A stretch of 47,695 bases of DNA from Eubacterium ramulus ATCC 29099. GTDB lineage: Bacteria; Bacillota; Clostridia; Lachnospirales; Lachnospiraceae. Shown here piece after piece: positions 1-7,162 of the stretch. Every line of letters begins with the position of its first letter. The stretch's first letter is position 1. The position numbers were made by a program, and so were the translations under genes. The stretch lies in contig NZ_KI271128.1 in the NCBI RefSeq assembly GCF_000469345.1, positions 63,585-111,279 on the forward strand, written 5' to 3'. The notes under the pieces are model-generated. The model did no database searches, was not told where the DNA came from, and saw nothing but the letters and a program-made list of their open reading frames with translations.

Positions 1-30
1 CACCAAGTCTCACGTGCGTTCGACTTGAAT
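1..30. repeat. Family C intergenic repeat, truncated at window edge
   Basis: These 30 bases match positions 3313-3342 with a single mismatch, and their last 14 bases (CGTTCGACTTGAAT) recur at 20805-20818. At 3313 the element is preceded by two small hairpins, so this copy is probably cut by the window edge. Confidence 0.75.
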
Positions 31-42
31 TATCAACTGTAG

Positions 43-71
43 TTGTTTTTCCATGTCAATTCTATTATAAT
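43..71 (+). promoter_or_regulatory. Predicted promoter of the TetR-family gene
   Basis: TTGTTT at 43-48 and a perfect TATAAT at 66-71 are 17 bases apart. The start codon lies about 105 bases beyond the expected start site, leaving a leader with two small palindromes. Confidence 0.6.
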
Positions 72-116
72 TATAAATAAAGAAAACTTATTTGAACAGA
101 AACGGCTTTTTCAATC

Positions 117-158
117 CGTTGGAAAACCAACGCTTTTTGAAAATTGTTGAAAAACAAT
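117..158 (+). promoter_or_regulatory. Two A-looped palindromes in the TetR leader
   Basis: CGTTGG-AAAA-CCAACG (117-132) is followed by a T-rich run, and ATTGTT-GAAA-AACAAT lies at 143-158. Both are perfect 6-bp stems with purine loops. They could be operators for the encoded regulator or a weak attenuator; the sequence alone does not decide. Confidence 0.35.
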
Positions 159-182
159 GCTACAAATAAATGAGGTATGATC

Positions 183-713
183 ATGGATATCAGAATAGAA
201 AAAACAAAAACTGCAATTCACAATACATTTTTAGAACTTCGCTCCAAAAAACCATTGGAAAAAATAACCATCAAAGAATTATGTGAAAAGGCTCAGATTA
301 ATAAATCAACTTTTTACTCTCATTATAGAGATATTTATGATCTGAGCGATCAATTAGAAACCGATGTCGTTGCCTCCGTCATTGAAGCCATACCAAATCC
401 ACAAAACTGCCTGGAAGATCCCGCCGTTCTGGCTAAAAATATGTTTCTCGGTTATCTCTCCAGGGATACCATCATCCGGATCCTGTTTTCCGGAACCAGA
501 GCCGGAGAACTGGTACGCAAAGTCGAATATCAACTAAAAAAAATCCTGTTTGATGCTCACCCGGAGTACAAACAGGATCCTTCCGTCAATGTCGTGCTGT
601 CTTACACGGTCTATGGCGGTTATTATGCATTTTTTGAAAATCGGCAGTACGGAGATGCCACAGTGGTTGATATTATCAGTCAGATTTCTTCCGAAGCAAT
701 GAACCTATTATAA
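183..713 (+). CDS. TetR/AcrR-family transcriptional regulator
   Basis: This 176-residue protein has the N-terminal helix-turn-helix of TetR regulators: residues about 20-45 contain ITIKELCEKAQINKSTFYSH, the usual spacing of the recognition helix. The remaining three-quarters is a helical ligand or dimer domain of the short type seen in many Firmicutes regulators, and its ligand cannot be read from sequence. An ATG two codons earlier (177) is rejected because TGAGG ends only one base before it, while the ATG at 183 lies seven bases downstream. The gene is monocistronic and converges on lgt. A MATE exporter starts about 1.2 kb away, so regulating drug efflux is possible but not shown. Its leader palindromes may be self-operators. 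Confidence 0.85.
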   Translation: MDIRIEKTKTAIHNTFLELRSKKPLEKITIKELCEKAQINKSTFYSHYRDIYDLSDQLETDVVASVIEAIPNPQNCLEDPAVLAKNMFLGYLSRDTIIRILFSGTRAGELVRKVEYQLKKILFDAHPEYKQDPSVNVVLSYTVYGGYYAFFENRQYGDATVVDIISQISSEAMNLL

Positions 714-757
714 TTTCTTCCCGCACAAATACGCATCATTTACTCGGAATGATCCTT

Positions 758-1525
758 CTAAATATACATTAAATCCTCTTTGTCTGCCGCTCTTTTATTT
801 CGGGCAAATAACAGGATGGAGACAATCATAAATACAATGGATATCAACTGTGCCGTTGTCAGCCCGAACAGCCCACCCTGTTCATTGGTACGCAAAAACT
901 CCACACAGAATCTTCCGATTCCGTAAAGCATCAGGTACAACGCTCCCACATCGCCATGGTAACGCATCTTTCCTGTCATCCGGATCAGCACAAACGCAAT
1001 GAGGAAATCACCTGCGGAAGAAAAAAGCTGCGTCGGCAGTAACGGTACCCCTGCCGGTGCAAAACTGTTTTCCGGGAATACAATTCCGATTGGCAAACTC
1101 GTCTCCTTACCATAACAGCAGCCTGCGAAAAAGCAGCCCAGCCGTCCAAAGGCCTGTGCCAATGCTACAGATGGTGCCAGCAGATCAAAATATGCGAAAA
1201 AACGGATATCCTTAATTTTACAGTAAATCAGCGCCGATGCCACACCAAAAATAATTCCGCCATACACCACAAATCCGGAAGACCCCAAAATACTCAGCGG
1301 ATCAGCAAGAAATTGTTTCCAACTCAATATCACAAAAAATACTTTTGCACCCAGAAATCCCATCACCACACAGAGAATTGCCAGATCCAGCACGGACTCT
1401 GCCTTCATCTCGTAACGTTTTGCTCTATAATATCCCATCAGCACACACAAAATGACTCCTATGGCAATCATCACGCCATAGGTATGAACGGTGAATCTGC
1501 CAATAGAAAATAAATCTACTTTCAT
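758..1525 (-). CDS. lgt: Prolipoprotein diacylglyceryl transferase (Lgt family)
   Basis: Lgt is an integral membrane enzyme that moves diacylglycerol from phosphatidylglycerol to the lipobox cysteine of prolipoproteins. At 255 residues this is slightly short for the family. It has about seven hydrophobic segments, the early HTYGVMIAIG motif, YGGIIFG, the signature region GRLGCFFAGCCYGKE near residue 130, and a late RFCVEFLRTNEQ. The signature carries Cys where the classical GRxGNF motif has Asn, a variant I associate with clostridial homologues, so a specialised or second Lgt is possible. The start follows a GAGGAG site. A lipoprotein substrate is encoded in this window at 10834-11526. Confidence 0.85.
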   Translation of the reverse strand: MKVDLFSIGRFTVHTYGVMIAIGVILCVLMGYYRAKRYEMKAESVLDLAILCVVMGFLGAKVFFVILSWKQFLADPLSILGSSGFVVYGGIIFGVASALIYCKIKDIRFFAYFDLLAPSVALAQAFGRLGCFFAGCCYGKETSLPIGIVFPENSFAPAGVPLLPTQLFSSAGDFLIAFVLIRMTGKMRYHGDVGALYLMLYGIGRFCVEFLRTNEQGGLFGLTTAQLISIVFMIVSILLFARNKRAADKEDLMYI

Positions 1526-1561
1526 CTTTTAAACGCTCCTCTTTTTTCAAATCTGTTTCCT

Positions 1562-1590
1562 ATTCTACACCATTTTCTTCCGTTTTCCAA
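1562..1590 (-). promoter_or_regulatory. Predicted lgt promoter
   Basis: On the minus strand TTGGAA (1585-1590) is followed after 17 bases by TAGAAT (1562-1567), about 35 bases upstream of the lgt start codon. Confidence 0.5.
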
Positions 1591-1694
1591 CTCTTTCTTC
1601 TTACTCTTTTCTGATCTGAAACACACTTGTTACTGTTCACACGCTTTTCGATTTAACGCTCCAATAAACAGGATACATTGTATCGTTTTTTACA

Positions 1695-1723
1695 TTGACA
1701 GCTCATTTTCTCTGTGATAACAT
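1695..1723 (+). promoter_or_regulatory. Predicted promoter of the MATE gene
   Basis: A perfect TTGACA (1695-1700) and TAACAT (1718-1723) are separated by 17 bases. The leader would be about 140 bases long and contains the family D hairpin at 1806-1826. The rest of the 347-base gap 1526-1872 holds the lgt promoter and a 12-mer (GTTACTGTTCAC, 1629-1640) repeated at 37311-37322. Confidence 0.5.
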
Positions 1724-1805
1724 TTTGGTTACTATGCTGTGTCCGGTCACAACACACAACCCGTGCACATTATTTCACAACATTTTTATTTTCAGATATA
1801 AGTCT

Positions 1806-1826
1806 AAGAATGCCCTCGGCATTCTT
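1806..1826 (+). repeat. Family D hairpin repeat (copy 1)
   Basis: AAGAATGCC-CTC-GGCATTCTT forms a perfect 9-bp stem with a 3-base loop and is followed by GCTGC. A near-identical element lies at 37265-37289. It falls in the untranslated leader of the MATE gene. Confidence 0.65.
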
Positions 1827-1872
1827 GCTGCTTGTTCATGTATATAAGTATTTAGGAAAGGATCTCTTTTTT

Positions 1873-3204
1873 ATGAAAATTCAGCTTTCTGATCATTTTA
1901 CATTATCAAAACTACTGCGCTTTGTATTTCCATCTATTATCATGATGATTTTTACTTCCATTTACAGTGTCGTAGACGGACTGTTCGTATCCAATTTTGT
2001 CGGAAAAACCGCTTTTGCATCCGTCAATCTGATCATGCCATTCATTATGATCCTCGGTGCGATCGGATTTATGCTTGGAACCGGAGGAAATGCAATCGTA
2101 TCAAAAACACTGGGCGAAGGTGAACCTAAGCTGGCACAGAAATATTTCTCCATGATCATATATTGTACCATGATTGGCGGCGTCATCGTTTCTATTCTTG
2201 GTTTCATTTTCATGCCAACAATTGCAAAATTACTGGGGGCCCGCGGTGAAATGCTGGCAGGAAGTATTCTCTACGGACGTATCTCCATGATTTCACTGAC
2301 CTGTTTCATGCTACAAAATGTCTTCCAGAGTCTGTTAGTCACTGCCGGTAAACCAAAACTTGGGCTGTTGATCACCGTCAGTGCCGGTCTGACCAACATG
2401 ACCCTGGATGCCGTATTTGTCTATGGATTAAAACTTGGTATTGCAGGTGCCGCACTTGCCACTGTCGCTTCCGAATTTATTGGCGGTCTGACTCCATTAC
2501 TCTATTTTTTACATAAAAACAACAGTTCACTGCAGCTTTGCAGGACACGGATTCAGCTAGGAATTATGATCAAAACCTGTACGAATGGTTCTTCTGAATT
2601 CATGACAAACATTTCCATGTCACTGGTAAACATGCTTTACAATTTCCAGCTCATGCGTATCGCCGGTGAAAACGGAATTGCCGCTTACGGCGTCATTATG
2701 TATGTAAGTTTTATCTTCTGTGCAATGTTCATTGGTTACTCCGTAGGATGTGCACCGCTGATAGGATACAATTACGGTGCTGAAAATTATACGGAATTGA
2801 AAAATCTGTTTCGCAAAAGTCTGAAACTGGTAGGCTGCGCCGGTGTTTGCCTCGCTATCCTGGCAAACCTTCTGTCTGCACCGCTGGCCTCCCTTTTTGT
2901 CGGATATGACGATGCCTTATTTGCACTCACGGTACATGGATTCCGCATCTATTCACTGGCCTTTCTGCTGAACGGATTTTCCATCTTCGGTTCTGCATTT
3001 TTCACCGCTTTAAACAATGGATTGATTTCTGCCTGTATCGCATTTTTACGGACCTTTGCCTTTCAGATTGTTGCCGTGCTTGTGCTGCCATATCTGTTCG
3101 GCATCAATGGTGTATGGTGCTCCATCGTAGTCGCTGAATCACTGGCAATCTGCGTGACGACGACCTTCTTCGTACGGAAACGGCATGTGTACCATTATGT
3201 ATAA
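1873..3204 (+). CDS. MATE-family multidrug/organic cation exporter
   Basis: This 443-residue protein has twelve hydrophobic segments in two six-helix halves, typical of MATE antiporters, which export cationic drugs or metabolites using Na+ or H+ gradients. Family features include PSIIMMIFTSIYSVVDGLFV near the N terminus, a GTGGNAIVSKTLGEG loop after helix 2, and a second-half YSVGCAPLIGYNYGA segment. The reading frame is open upstream to 1714, but that part encodes an untypical leader over a repeat hairpin; the ATG at 1873 has AGGAAAGGA before it and begins like the family. Substrate is unknown. It converges on the EEP-fold gene. Confidence 0.85.
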   Translation: MKIQLSDHFTLSKLLRFVFPSIIMMIFTSIYSVVDGLFVSNFVGKTAFASVNLIMPFIMILGAIGFMLGTGGNAIVSKTLGEGEPKLAQKYFSMIIYCTMIGGVIVSILGFIFMPTIAKLLGARGEMLAGSILYGRISMISLTCFMLQNVFQSLLVTAGKPKLGLLITVSAGLTNMTLDAVFVYGLKLGIAGAALATVASEFIGGLTPLLYFLHKNNSSLQLCRTRIQLGIMIKTCTNGSSEFMTNISMSLVNMLYNFQLMRIAGENGIAAYGVIMYVSFIFCAMFIGYSVGCAPLIGYNYGAENYTELKNLFRKSLKLVGCAGVCLAILANLLSAPLASLFVGYDDALFALTVHGFRIYSLAFLLNGFSIFGSAFFTALNNGLISACIAFLRTFAFQIVAVLVLPYLFGINGVWCSIVVAESLAICVTTTFFVRKRHVYHYV

Positions 3205-3280
3205 ATTCCTTTTTCGGGTGGCTTAAAATTTACTATCTGGGTTTTAATAGATGTGCGGGGATGTGCAGTGATTCTGAGAA

Positions 3281-3342
3281 GAATATGTCAGCTTTCGCTG
3301 ACCAGATTCACGCACCAAGGCTCACGTGCGTTCGACTTGAAT
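3281..3342. repeat. Family C intergenic repeat (long copy with hairpins)
   Basis: A GTCAGC-TTTC-GCTGAC hairpin (about 3288-3303, with flanking partial pairing) is followed by CGCAC...GTGCG (3311-3330) and TTCGACTTGAAT. Positions 3313-3342 match window positions 1-30 with one mismatch. The element lies between the converging MATE and EEP genes in a 208-base gap that otherwise shows nothing recognisable. Confidence 0.65.
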
Positions 3343-3412
3343 CCGATGTTGGGGTTAAAAGATGCCATACGAATTGTCCCGTACTTCGTACTCCCACAAT
3401 TCTTTTACAGTA

Positions 3413-4468
3413 TTACTGTAACGTCACCCGTAAAGATACCGGCTGATGATCCGTATACTCAAAATCAGTATCAACTACGTTTACCTGCTCCACCTGCAGA
3501 TTATCAGACACGATATATCCATCAATGACATACACCTGAGAATCCTCATAATTTCCACTGTATGGTCCGTTCAACAGACGGCAGGTTGGCGCATTGTCTG
3601 CCACAGCAAAATCAAATCCTTCCGGCAAATCTTTTTTATACACAGTTCCCGGTACCCAACTGTCAGTATCATGGATTTCATATGTATCCACACCTTCAAA
3701 TTGTTGATTAAAATCACCACCGGCAATCACATAATTGCCCGCTTTGTATTCTTCCTGCAACTTATCTGCCAGCATCCGGCTCTGAATTTTCTTTCCTTCT
3801 CCACTGTCATACGCTTCCAGATGAAAATTGATCAGCACCAGTTCTTTGTCTGTTCCCTCAATCGGAATCCTTGTCTCCAGCATGCAGCGTTTCAAATTAC
3901 AGGTTTTGATCGGCCAGGAAAAAGATTCTGCCAGTTTGATACGCTTTGCACTCTCCACCTGATAATCTGTCATTGTAACCAGACCTGCTTCGACTTTTCC
4001 GATCGGCGGAATCGGATAAGGCACAAAATCACACTTGAAATTACAGGCATAAATGCTGCTCATATCCAGTGCCTTCTCATAATACGCACGTTCATTGATA
4101 TGGAAGGAACGCTTTGCATCAATATCCACTTCCTGAAGGAAATAGAAGTCCGCAGCCTGATTTTTTAATATATCAGAAATACCTGCAAGATTTGTCTCTA
4201 CAACTTTTTTACTATCCGGCTGTACCTTACTTCCACCGTCCATAAAAAAATCCTCATCTTTGCTTAGTGCACCATAACCTGTGTTGTACGTCAGGACAGA
4301 AAAACTGTCGCCTTCAGACAATGTCTTTGTTCCATTTCCCACATTAAGAAACTCAATGGATTTCGGACGATATTCCCGCACCGTATAAAAAATAAGTACT
4401 GCCGCTGCAAGCAATACAATGAACAGTATTACAATTCCAACCTTCTTTAATATTATTTTCCCCTTCAT
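3413..4468 (-). CDS. Membrane-anchored endonuclease/exonuclease/phosphatase-family protein
   Basis: The 351-residue product starts with a short basic stretch and one transmembrane helix (residues about 8-28), so the catalytic domain should face outside. The rest is an EEP (DNase I-like) fold: SVLTYNTGYG with the first metal-site Asn, FLQEVD with the metal-binding Glu, INFHLEA, AGGDFNQQF with the Asp-x-Asn pair, and YTDHQPVSL with the terminal Asp-His. This fold covers nucleases, sphingomyelinases and inositol phosphatases; the anchored form suggests a phospholipid or phosphodiester substrate, but that is inference. The start was placed at the ATG with AAGGAG about ten bases upstream rather than an ATG eight codons earlier that overlaps that site. 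Confidence 0.8.
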   Translation of the reverse strand: MKGKIILKKVGIVILFIVLLAAAVLIFYTVREYRPKSIEFLNVGNGTKTLSEGDSFSVLTYNTGYGALSKDEDFFMDGGSKVQPDSKKVVETNLAGISDILKNQAADFYFLQEVDIDAKRSFHINERAYYEKALDMSSIYACNFKCDFVPYPIPPIGKVEAGLVTMTDYQVESAKRIKLAESFSWPIKTCNLKRCMLETRIPIEGTDKELVLINFHLEAYDSGEGKKIQSRMLADKLQEEYKAGNYVIAGGDFNQQFEGVDTYEIHDTDSWVPGTVYKKDLPEGFDFAVADNAPTCRLLNGPYSGNYEDSQVYVIDGYIVSDNLQVEQVNVVDTDFEYTDHQPVSLRVTLQ

Positions 4469-4515
4469 AATGTTTCTGCTCCTTCCCAACATTTTTCACC
4501 CGAATCATTATTCAC

Positions 4516-4545
4516 AAAAAGGCATCCATAAAACGGATGCCTTTT
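4516..4545 (-). terminator. leuS terminator
   Basis: AAAAGGCATCC (4517-4527) pairs with GGATGCCTTTT (4535-4545) over a 7-base loop and gives T-runs on both strands. It lies just after the leuS stop codon and before the EEP gene. Confidence 0.8.
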
Positions 4546-4555
4546 CCTAATTTCA

Positions 4556-6967
4556 TTATTTGGCTACAATATTGATAATTCTGCCCGGAACATAAATCTC
4601 TTTGATCACATTTCCTGTCAGTTTATCGCCAAGTGCTGCCTTACCTGCTGCGATAGCATCTTCTTTGCTGACATCAGCCGGAAGCGTAACCACGCATTTT
4701 GTTTTTCCATTGATCTGAACGGCAAGTTCTTTCTCATCATCTTTCATGGCATTCTCATCATAAGTTGGCCACGTCTCATGGAACACAGAATCTTCATGTC
4801 CAAGCTGACTCCACAGTTCCTCACTGATATGTGGAGCAAATGGTGCCATCAGAATAACAAATGTCTCTAATGTCTTTTTGTCTACACCGCCTTTTTTCGC
4901 CATGTCGATAAGCTTGTTATTATGCTCCATGAATCCGGAGATAACTGTATTCAGGCTGAAGCTCTCCAGACGGGTGGTAATGTCGTAAACCAGTTTGTTA
5001 CGAACTTTTACCAGTTCTTTTGTCTCTTTCACATCAGCATCCTTGTTATCCAGGATCAATTTCCAGAAACGTGTGATGAAACGATATACACCATCGATTC
5101 CTCTGTCATCCCACTCAGAATCCAGTTCCGGTGGTCCTACAAACAGTTCGTAAAGTCTCAGTGAATCACAGCCGTAATCACGTACCAGATCATCCGGTGA
5201 GATTACGTTTCCTTTCGATTTGCTCATCTTGATACCGTTTTTACCTGTGATCATACCCTGGTTGAACAGTTTATGGAACGGCTCGTCAAAGTCGATCACA
5301 CCGATGTCACACAGGAATTTTGTATAGAATCTGGAGTAAAGCAGATGCAGTACCGCATGTTCAACACCACCGATATACATATCAACCGGCAGATATTTGT
5401 CTGCTTTTTCTCTGGAAACCAGCTCATTCTCATTTTTGTTATCTACATAACGAAGGAAATACCAGGAAGATCCTGCCCACTGCGGCATGGTATTTGTCTC
5501 ACGTTTTGCAGGTTTTCCACAGCATGGGCAGGTTGTATTTACCCAATCTGTAATGTCTGCCAACGGAGACTCACCGGTACCTGTCGGCTGATAGGACTCA
5601 ACCTCTGGTAATAACAGCGGAAGTTCTTCTTCCGGAACCGGAACAGGTCCGCAGTCCGGACAATGAATAATCGGAATCGGCTCACCCCAGTAACGCTGAC
5701 GGGAAAATACCCAGTCTCTCAGTTTGTAGTTTGTGGTAGCTTTTCCAATACCCATCTCCTCGATAATATGCGGAGCTTCTTTCTTCAGTACGGAAGATTC
5801 CATACCATTCCACTCACCGGAATTGATCATGGTACCTTTGGCATCTGTGTAAGCTTCTGTCATATTTTCAATTTCTTTGCCATCTTTTGCGATAACCTGA
5901 ATAATCGGGATATTGAATTTGGTTGCAAATTCGAAGTCACGATCATCATGCGCCGGAACACACATGATCGCACCGGTACCATAATCAGCTAATACATAAT
6001 CAGACAGCCAGATCGGTACTTTTGCACCATTGATCGGGTTGATAGCATAGCTTCCGGTAAATACACCTGTTTTCTCTTTGTCCTGCAGACGGTCTACGGA
6101 AGATTTCAGAGAAGACTGATAAATATAATCTTCTACTGCTGTTCTTGTCTCATCGTTTGCAAGCTCTTTTGCCATTGCATGCTCCGGAGCCAGGACCATA
6201 AATGTAGCACCGTGCAAAGTATCCGGTCTTGTCGTATATACGGTGATTTCTTTATCTGTATTCTCAACCTTGAAGTTAACTTCAGCACCGTAGCTCTTAC
6301 CGATCCAGTCAGTCTGCATCTTTTTCACTTTTTCCGGCCAGTCAAGCTTGTCAAGGTCATCCAACAAACGGTCAGCATATGCTGTGATTTTTAACATCCA
6401 CTGGTTCAGGTTTTTCTTCGTAACATCAGCGCCGCAACGCTCACATTTACCATTTACAACTTCCTCATTTGCAAGACCTGTCTTACAGGACGGACACCAG
6501 TTGATCGGCATCTCTTTCTGATAAGCAAGACCTGCTTTGAACATTTTCACAAAAATCCACTGTGTCCATTTATAAAAATTCGGATCGGTTGTGTTTACTT
6601 CCATATCCCAGTCATAAACAGCAGCGATTTCTTTGATCTGACGTTTGATATTTGCAATATTCTCTGCTGTGGATTTCTCCGGATGTACGCCCATCTTGAT
6701 TGCGTAGTTCTCAGCCGGAAGTCCGAATGCATCCCATCCCATCGGATGAATCAGATAATATCCATTGAGCATTTTGTATCTGCTCCAGACATCGGAGATA
6801 ACGTATCCTCTCCAGTGTCCGACATGCAGACCATTTCCTGACGGATACGGAAACATGTCCAGACAGTAGTATTTCGGTTTTTTACCATCATTTACATTAA
6901 CCGGGTGTTCTTCCCAGATTTTGCGCCATTTCTGTTCAATCTCTCTGTGATTGTACGGTACAGCCAT
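4556..6967 (-). CDS. leuS: Leucyl-tRNA synthetase
   Basis: LeuS charges tRNA-Leu with leucine in the cytoplasm. The 803-residue protein has the class I signature PSGNGLHVGH near residue 45, a zinc-ribbon-like CPSC...CERC insert, the CP1 editing domain with TTRPDTLHGATFMVLAPEH, the catalytic-core ARxxRY-like segment AGSSWYFLRYVD, and GIKMSKSKGNV (the KMSKS loop) near residue 570. Length is normal for bacteria. The start was set at the second possible ATG (MAVPYN), seven bases after AGGAGG; the ATG two codons earlier is too close to it. The promoter leaves only about 50 bases of leader, too short for a T-box. A tRNA-Leu(CAA) gene lies 5 kb away. Confidence 0.97.
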   Translation of the reverse strand: MAVPYNHREIEQKWRKIWEEHPVNVNDGKKPKYYCLDMFPYPSGNGLHVGHWRGYVISDVWSRYKMLNGYYLIHPMGWDAFGLPAENYAIKMGVHPEKSTAENIANIKRQIKEIAAVYDWDMEVNTTDPNFYKWTQWIFVKMFKAGLAYQKEMPINWCPSCKTGLANEEVVNGKCERCGADVTKKNLNQWMLKITAYADRLLDDLDKLDWPEKVKKMQTDWIGKSYGAEVNFKVENTDKEITVYTTRPDTLHGATFMVLAPEHAMAKELANDETRTAVEDYIYQSSLKSSVDRLQDKEKTGVFTGSYAINPINGAKVPIWLSDYVLADYGTGAIMCVPAHDDRDFEFATKFNIPIIQVIAKDGKEIENMTEAYTDAKGTMINSGEWNGMESSVLKKEAPHIIEEMGIGKATTNYKLRDWVFSRQRYWGEPIPIIHCPDCGPVPVPEEELPLLLPEVESYQPTGTGESPLADITDWVNTTCPCCGKPAKRETNTMPQWAGSSWYFLRYVDNKNENELVSREKADKYLPVDMYIGGVEHAVLHLLYSRFYTKFLCDIGVIDFDEPFHKLFNQGMITGKNGIKMSKSKGNVISPDDLVRDYGCDSLRLYELFVGPPELDSEWDDRGIDGVYRFITRFWKLILDNKDADVKETKELVKVRNKLVYDITTRLESFSLNTVISGFMEHNNKLIDMAKKGGVDKKTLETFVILMAPFAPHISEELWSQLGHEDSVFHETWPTYDENAMKDDEKELAVQINGKTKCVVTLPADVSKEDAIAAGKAALGDKLTGNVIKEIYVPGRIINIVAK

Positions 6968-7024
6968 TTTCATTCCTCCTAACAGATTGTCCTTCTTTCT
7001 CTTGCGTGGACATAGTCTGTAGAA

Positions 7025-7052
7025 ATTTTAACACAACCACTGCATTTGTCAA
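7025..7052 (-). promoter_or_regulatory. Predicted leuS promoter
   Basis: On the minus strand a perfect TTGACA (7047-7052) is followed after 16 bases by TAAAAT (7025-7030), giving a leader of about 50 bases. Confidence 0.6.
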
Positions 7053-7085
7053 GGTTGGCATAGGAAAATTTGCATTGCTAAAGCG

Positions 7086-7151
7086 AAAAAAACGGAAGAT
7101 TTTGCCTCTGCAGACGATTGTTAGCTGTAGAGGTAAAATCTTCCGTTTTCT
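7086..7151 (-). terminator. Terminator of the EF-G-like gene
   Basis: A 23-bp nearly perfect stem (7091-7113 with 7125-7147) is followed on the minus strand by a T-run. It directly follows the stop codon of the EF-G-like gene and precedes the leuS promoter. Confidence 0.85.
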
Positions 7152-7162
7152 CATATTTAGTT

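Noticed and set aside
735-753. ATCATT...AATGAT hairpin between the TetR and lgt genes as terminator
   Set aside because: Only a 6-bp AT-rich stem without a T-run on either strand.
1714-1872. A 53-residue N-terminal extension of the MATE protein
   Set aside because: It runs over the predicted promoter region and a repeat hairpin, lacks a ribosome site, and the ATG at 1873 has a good one.
3446-4168. A 240-codon open frame opposite the EEP-fold gene
   Set aside because: It is antisense to a well-motivated gene, is rich in Ile, His and Cys with no domain, and lacks a ribosome site.
6968-7024. T-box leader upstream of leuS
   Set aside because: The predicted promoter leaves only about 50 bases before the start codon and no T-box sequence or terminator/antiterminator pair is present.
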